Source: Parasulfuritortus sp049322515 (GTDB lineage: Bacteria; Pseudomonadota; Gammaproteobacteria; Burkholderiales; Thiobacillaceae). Taken from it: 64,000 nucleotides of DNA. Made by a program: the position numbers and the translations under genes. The stretch spans positions 1 to 64,000 of the forward strand of contig JBMOQW010000033.1 of assembly GCA_049322515.1 (NCBI GenBank). The letters run 5' to 3'. Positions 60,337 to 64,000 of the stretch are shown here, in pieces. Under the pieces are notes generated by a model. It searched no databases, was not told the origin of the DNA, and worked only from the letters and a program-made list of their open reading frames with translations. How positions within the stretch are numbered: the first letter of the stretch is position 1; every line of letters begins with the position of its first letter.

Positions 60337-61365
60337 TCAGGGCGAGACCGGAATCTGGGTCAAGGCGGTGTTCTCGGCGCAACCAAACAGGAGGTTCATG
60401 TTCTGCACCGCCTGGCCGGCGGCCCCCTTGACCAGGTTGTCGATCACCGACAGCACCACCACGGTGTCGCCGCCTTGCGGCCGGTGCACGGCGATGCGGC
60501 AGAGGTTGGAGGCACGCACCGAGCGGGTTTCCGGATGCCCCTTGGCCGGCAGCACATCGACGAAATATTCGTTGGCGTAGCGCTGCTCGAACAGGGCTTG
60601 CAGATCGATGTCTTGGGTCAGCTTGGCATACAGGGTGGCGTGGATGCCCCGGATCAGCGGCGTCAGGTGTGGCACGAAGGTCAGGTTGACGTCGTGGCCG
60701 GCCATGCGTGCGAGCCCCTGGCGGATCTCCGGCTGGTGCCGGTGGCCGGGCACGGCATAGGCCTTGAAGTTGTCGCTGGCTTCAGGAAACAGGGTGTGCA
60801 CCTCGGCCTTGCGGCCGGCGCCGGAGACCCCAGACTTGCAGTCGGCGACCAGCCAGGACGTGTCAATCACGCCGGCCTCGATCAGGGGCAGGAAGCCCAG
60901 TTGTACGGCGGTCGGATAGCAACCGGGGTTGGCGATCAGGCGGGCGCCCTTGACCTGGGCGCGGTTGATCTCGGGCAGGCCGTAGACCGCCTCGGCCACC
61001 AGGTCCGGGCAGGCATGCTCCATGCCATACCACTTCGACCAGACCTCGATATCCTGGATGCGGAAGTCGGCGGCCAGGTCGATGACCTTGACCCCGGCTT
61101 CGAGCAATGCCCGGGTCTGCTGCATCGCCACGCCGTTGGGGGTGGCAAAGAACACCACGTCGCAGGCGGTGAGCGGCGCATCCTCGGGCGTCGAAAAGGC
61201 CAGATCGACCCGGCCGCGCAGGGACGGAAACATCTCGCTGACCGGCATGCCGGCTTCCTTGCGCGAGGTGATGGCGGTGAGTTGGACCTCGGGATGCTGG
61301 GCCAACAGCCGCAATAGTTCGACACCGGTGTAGCCGGTGCCGCCGACGATGCCTGCCTTGATCAT
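60337..61365 (-). CDS. argC: N-acetyl-gamma-glutamyl-phosphate reductase
   Basis: This 342-residue enzyme makes N-acetylglutamate semialdehyde in arginine synthesis. NADP motif GIVGGTGYTGVELLRLL (4-20) and the catalytic C149 in ANPGCYPTA identify it. The stop overlaps the erpA promoter region. It lies downstream of the rplM-rpsI terminator, so it should have its own promoter. Confidence 0.97.
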   Translation of the reverse strand: MIKAGIVGGTGYTGVELLRLLAQHPEVQLTAITSRKEAGMPVSEMFPSLRGRVDLAFSTPEDAPLTACDVVFFATPNGVAMQQTRALLEAGVKVIDLAADFRIQDIEVWSKWYGMEHACPDLVAEAVYGLPEINRAQVKGARLIANPGCYPTAVQLGFLPLIEAGVIDTSWLVADCKSGVSGAGRKAEVHTLFPEASDNFKAYAVPGHRHQPEIRQGLARMAGHDVNLTFVPHLTPLIRGIHATLYAKLTQDIDLQALFEQRYANEYFVDVLPAKGHPETRSVRASNLCRIAVHRPQGGDTVVVLSVIDNLVKGAAGQAVQNMNLLFGCAENTALTQIPVSP

Positions 61366-61414
61366 GGGTATTCCTCTCGAGTGCGGGGTGCGCGCGATGA
61401 TAGCGAATGCGCAT

Positions 61415-61443
61415 AAAAAAAGCCGCCTCGGCGGCGGCTTTTT
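61415..61443. terminator. Terminator after rpsI
   Basis: AGCCGCC (61421-61427) and GGCGGCT (61433-61439) with flanking A6 and T4 tracts give a classical intrinsic terminator. It is oriented for rpsI on the reverse strand (A-tract on plus at 61415-61420) and would also work in the other direction. Confidence 0.88.
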
Positions 61444-61457
61444 CCTCGTCCAGGCGA

Positions 61458-61850
61458 TTAACGCTTGGAGAACTGCTTGCGCCGACGAGCCTTGTGCAGA
61501 CCGACCTTCTTGCGTTCGACCTCGCGGGCGTCGCGGGTCACCAGGCCAGCCGCCTTGAGCGGCGGCTTGAGGCCGGCATCGTATTCGATCAGGGCACGGG
61601 TGATGCCGTGACGGACAGCACCGGCCTGGCCGGATTCGCCACCGCCGTTGACGTTGACCATGATGTCGACACTGTTGGTCCGATCGACCAGTTCGAGCGG
61701 CTGACGCACGATCATGCGGCCGGTTTCACGGGCGAAATATTCGTCCAGCGGCTTGCCGTTGACGACGATCTTGCCGGAGCCGGACTTGAGGAAGACGCGG
61801 GCCACGGAGCTCTTGCGGCGGCCGGTGCCATAGTAGAAGTTGCCGATCAT
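61458..61850 (-). CDS. rpsI: 30S ribosomal protein S9
   Basis: This 130-residue ribosomal protein has the S9 signature YYGTGRRKSSVARVFLKSGS and the C-terminal GLHKARRRKQFSKR that reaches the P-site tRNA. It lies 11 bp after rplM. Confidence 0.98.
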   Translation of the reverse strand: MIGNFYYGTGRRKSSVARVFLKSGSGKIVVNGKPLDEYFARETGRMIVRQPLELVDRTNSVDIMVNVNGGGESGQAGAVRHGITRALIEYDAGLKPPLKAAGLVTRDAREVERKKVGLHKARRRKQFSKR

Positions 61851-61861
61851 GATCTATTTCC

Positions 61862-62290
61862 TCAGATTTCCAGGACTTGCGGCTGTTGGGCAGTGTGAGG
61901 GTGCTCGCCGCCGGCATACACCTTCATCTTCTTGATCATGGCGTAGCCCAGGGGCCCCTTGGGCAGCATGCCCTTGACCGCCTTTTCCAAGGCACGGCCG
62001 GGGTGCTTGGCCTGCATGTCGCCGTAATTGGTTTCGTAGATACCGCCCGGGTAGCCCGAGTGACGGTAATACTTCTTGTCCAAGGCCTTGTTGCCGGTCA
62101 CGCGCATCTTATCGGCATTGATCACGACGATGTAGTCGCCGGTATCGCAATGCGGCGTGTAGATGGGCTTGTGCTTGCCGCGCAGCCGATGCGCGATCTC
62201 GGCGGCCATGCGGCCGAGCACCTTGTCGGTGGCGTCCACCACGAACCAGCCGCGCTGGACTTCATGCGACTTAGCGGAAAACGTTTTCAT
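61862..62290 (-). CDS. rplM: 50S ribosomal protein L13
   Basis: This 142-residue early-assembly protein starts MKTFSAKSHEVQRGWFVVDA and has the L13 signature KAVKGMLPKGPLGYAMIKKM. It is first in the rplM-rpsI operon behind a strong sigma-70 promoter and a hairpin-containing leader. Confidence 0.98.
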   Translation of the reverse strand: MKTFSAKSHEVQRGWFVVDATDKVLGRMAAEIAHRLRGKHKPIYTPHCDTGDYIVVINADKMRVTGNKALDKKYYRHSGYPGGIYETNYGDMQAKHPGRALEKAVKGMLPKGPLGYAMIKKMKVYAGGEHPHTAQQPQVLEI

Positions 62291-62308
62291 GATTCAGTCC
62301 TGACAATG

Positions 62309-62377
62309 GCCCGAAACACTCGGGCAGGGTAATACGGAAAGGCGAGGATTTTATGGGATATTTCGCGCCCGTGTCAA
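62309..62377 (-). promoter_or_regulatory. rplM promoter and leader hairpin
   Basis: On the reverse strand, TTGACA (62377-62372) and TAAAAT (62353-62348), 18 bases apart, are 6/6 and 5/6 matches. The ~50-nt leader contains a 6-bp hairpin (62309-62314 with 62320-62325, loop 5 nt). In E. coli L13 represses its own leader, so this could be the target. That role is inference. Confidence 0.75.
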
Positions 62378-62383
62378 ACCTCG

Positions 62384-62412
62384 TTGGCCGGGATACGCAA
62401 TATCCGGATAAT
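62384..62412 (+). promoter_or_regulatory. Candidate sigma-70 promoter for the OsmC-family gene
   Basis: TTGGCC (62384-62389) and GATAAT (62407-62412) with a 17-base spacer lie 28 bp before the ATG at 62440. It is back to back with the rplM promoter, leaving only a few bases between the two -35 elements. Confidence 0.55.
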
Positions 62413-62439
62413 CCGGCCATCGCCACAAGGAGAATCGAC

Positions 62440-62859
62440 ATGAAAGCACGCGTGAAATGGGTCGAGGGCATGGCCTTCATGGCCGAGGCCGACAGCGGTC
62501 ATGCCATCGTCATGGACGGTGCCCCGGACATCGGCGGCCGCAACCTGGGCCCACGGCCGATGGAGATGGTGCTGATGGGCGCCGGCGGCTGCACTTCGAT
62601 CGACGTGATGATGATCCTGCAGAAAAGCCGCCAGGAGGTCACTGACTGCCAGGTCGAACTGACCGCCGAACGGGCCAGCGACCACCCCAAGGTGTTCACC
62701 AAGATTCACTTCCATTTCATCGTCACCGGCCGCCACCTGAAGCCGGAGACCGTGGCCCGGGCAATCAATCTATCGGCCGAGAAATACTGCTCGGCGACCA
62801 TCATCCTGGCCAAGACCGCCGAGGTTACGCACGACTTCGAGATCGTTGAATTGCAGTGA
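62440..62859 (+). CDS. OsmC-family protein (YhfA-like)
   Basis: This is a 139-residue protein of the OsmC/Ohr superfamily. It has VLMGAGGCTSIDVMMILQK with a conserved Cys near residue 50, and a second Cys in SAEKYCSATIIL near 110. These two cysteines reduce peroxides in OsmC and Ohr, but the YhfA branch has an uncertain role. AAGGAGA precedes the ATG. Confidence 0.85.
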   Translation: MKARVKWVEGMAFMAEADSGHAIVMDGAPDIGGRNLGPRPMEMVLMGAGGCTSIDVMMILQKSRQEVTDCQVELTAERASDHPKVFTKIHFHFIVTGRHLKPETVARAINLSAEKYCSATIILAKTAEVTHDFEIVELQ

Positions 62860-62916
62860 CGCGTGACAGGAAAAGCGTGACGTAGAACCAAGGCGCGATC
62901 GTTCGCCTGTCACCCC

Positions 62917-63252
62917 CTAGGGGCATGCCCCTGTGTCAGGACTTTCCGTCACGCATTCGCCCTTCCAAGCCCGCCCGTCGGAAACAATGGCCAGCAACCG
63001 GTCGATGTTTGGATGCTTGCCGGGGTGGGCGCGGGCATCGAGGCTGTGTTCGGCATACATGATCAGGCCCGCTTCCGCCGCCGCCCGATCGAGCTGACCG
63101 AACTTTTCCAGCAGATAGCGATAGACCTTCAGCGAACCCTGGCTGCCGGGCTTGTTTTCCACCCACGCCCTCTCGCCTTCCGGCCCGGTCAGTTCGATGG
63201 CGATCAGATCATCGACCGGCGGCAACCCGGCCAGCACCTCGGCGAAACTCAT
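62917..63252 (-). CDS. DUF2322-type protein
   Basis: This 111-residue protein starts MSFAEVLAGLPPVDDLIAIE and contains ENKPGSQGSLKVYRYLLEKF, then EHSLDARAHPGKHPNIDRLL. I recognise this as the DUF2322 family by these stretches. Its function is unknown. It overlaps coq7 by 4 bp (ATGA), so it may be linked to quinone synthesis or merely co-expressed. Confidence 0.75.
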   Translation of the reverse strand: MSFAEVLAGLPPVDDLIAIELTGPEGERAWVENKPGSQGSLKVYRYLLEKFGQLDRAAAEAGLIMYAEHSLDARAHPGKHPNIDRLLAIVSDGRAWKGECVTESPDTGACP

Positions 63253-63878
63253 AGCCGGTACGCCAAGGTGGTCATGACTTTGGAAGACAATTTCATCGCC
63301 ATCTTCACCGGCGTCGGCAACTCGGCACCACCGTGGGCGAGCGCCGTTTCCGCATGCTTGATCTCGTCCGTCTTCATCTGCTCGACGATGGCGCGGCTCT
63401 TGGCATCCCGCTCGGGCAACGAGGCAAGATGACTGTCCAGATGGCCCTCGACCTGGCGCTCGGTCTCGGCCAGGAACCCCAGGTTCCACTTGTCGCCCAG
63501 GGCGCCGGCCAGGACGCCCAGGCCGAACGACCCGGCGTACCAGACCGGATTCAGGACGCTCTTGTGGCTGCCCAGTTCATTGAGGCGCTTTTCGCACCAG
63601 GCCAGGTGCTCGGTTTCCTCGTCGCTGGCCTCGAGCAGGGCCTGGGCGGCCTCGGGATTGCGCGCGGTCAGCGCCTGGCCCTGATAGAGGGCCTGCGCGC
63701 ACACCTCGCCACAATGGTTGACCCGCATCAGACCGGCGGCATGACGCTTCTCGACCTCGGTGAGTTCAGTCTCATCGAGGCCGGCATCAGGATAGGGGCG
63801 CCGCGAATGGGCGCTGGCGAATACCGTGCGCAGGGCCTTGTCGACGTGGATGATCAAGGAATCGGGAATGGGCAGCAT
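63249..63878 (-). CDS. coq7: Demethoxyubiquinone hydroxylase Coq7
   Basis: This 209-residue diiron monooxygenase does a late hydroxylation in ubiquinone synthesis. Iron ligands include E58 (NHCGEVCAQAL) and E88-TE-H91, with later E and H in KTDEIKHAETA. Coq7 is the alternative to UbiF. Its presence shows the organism makes ubiquinone. Confidence 0.94.
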   Translation of the reverse strand: MLPIPDSLIIHVDKALRTVFASAHSRRPYPDAGLDETELTEVEKRHAAGLMRVNHCGEVCAQALYQGQALTARNPEAAQALLEASDEETEHLAWCEKRLNELGSHKSVLNPVWYAGSFGLGVLAGALGDKWNLGFLAETERQVEGHLDSHLASLPERDAKSRAIVEQMKTDEIKHAETALAHGGAELPTPVKMAMKLSSKVMTTLAYRL

Positions 63879-63904
63879 GGCAGCCTCCGGAATGACAGTC
63901 GCAA

Positions 63905-64000
63905 TTATACGTCGCCGCCCCAGCGCGGCATCAGGTCATGCGGCACGCCGATCTGGTCGAGCACCCGGGCGACCAGGTAATCGACCACCTGTTCGACCGA
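63905..64000 (-). CDS. ubiX: Probable UbiX flavin prenyltransferase, C-terminal fragment
   Basis: Thirty-one codons end at TAA 63905-63907: VVDYLVARVLDQIGVPHDLM, then PRWGGDV. The pattern of a VxxRVLDxxG helix followed by RWG near the end is typical of UbiX, which makes prenylated FMN for the UbiD decarboxylase. The gene runs off the window, so the call rests on a short tail plus the quinone gene next door. Confidence 0.6.
   Translation of the reverse strand, partial: SVEQVVDYLVARVLDQIGVPHDLMPRWGGDV

Overview
The window is a gene-dense, high-GC chromosomal segment of a betaproteobacterium. I infer this from the rpsP-rimM-trmD-rplS and rplM-rpsI blocks, the bpt-aat pair, Coq7 (ubiquinone user), BPSS1780-type and DUF2782-type proteins, and a polar-flagellum-style FlrB/FlrC plus MotD set. 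The metabolism on show fits a facultative, redox-flexible organism that respires oxygen at low tension (cbb3 oxidase) and handles H2 with a membrane-bound [NiFe] hydrogenase. I see no insertion sequences, prophage, CRISPR array, rRNA or tRNA genes. No gene-free stretch exceeds about 215 bases.

Layout. 1-1043: the end of motA, an unusual 98-bp tandem repeat, then motD. 1052-2587: a PilZ-like protein. 2757-7323: isoprenoid precursor and folate genes (xseB-ispA-dxs, folE2, a glutamine amidotransferase), facing folA-thyA, a YcgR-like flagellar brake, an unknown protein and the N-end-rule transferases bpt-aat (7330-11333). 11366-19713: a complete cbb3 oxidase locus in the order ccoI-S-N-O-Q-P-G-H plus a DUF3149 peptide, with an FNR-type box before ccoN. 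19759-27034: flagellar basal-body genes fliI-H-G-F-E and the FlrC/FlrB two-component system, reverse strand. 27067-35355: an exported unknown, hrpA, a c-heme chemoreceptor with a clear sigma-28 promoter, pgsA-like and tatD.

35515-42743: a Hyb-type hydrogenase operon (hybOABC) followed by a UbiE-like methyltransferase, an unrecognised helical protein and the HybD-type protease. The hyp maturation genes are not in the window. 42751-49304: a deaminase, a PAS/degenerate-GGDEF protein, a SlyD-like isomerase, hslU without hslV, a TauE/SafE protein with a diheme cytochrome and membrane proteins, and a LOG-family protein. 49303-53679: polA, an OmpA-type lipoprotein and a Tat-exported patatin. 53728-64000: translation genes, ilvA, rpiA, a uracil-DNA glycosylase family protein, an exported ATP-dependent DNA ligase, yacG, erpA, argC, rplM-rpsI, an OsmC protein, DUF2322, coq7 and the end of a probable ubiX.

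Genes fit together in three themes. Motility: motA/motD, PilZ proteins, fli genes, FlrBC and the chemoreceptor. Respiration: cbb3 oxidase, hydrogenase, quinone genes and extra c-type cytochromes. Housekeeping: folate/thymidylate, isoprenoids and ribosome biogenesis. The features I find least ordinary are the chained mini-ORF repeat between motA and motD, the heme-c chemoreceptor, the methyltransferase/unknown pair inside the hydrogenase locus, and two divergent gene pairs whose start codons share one CATG.
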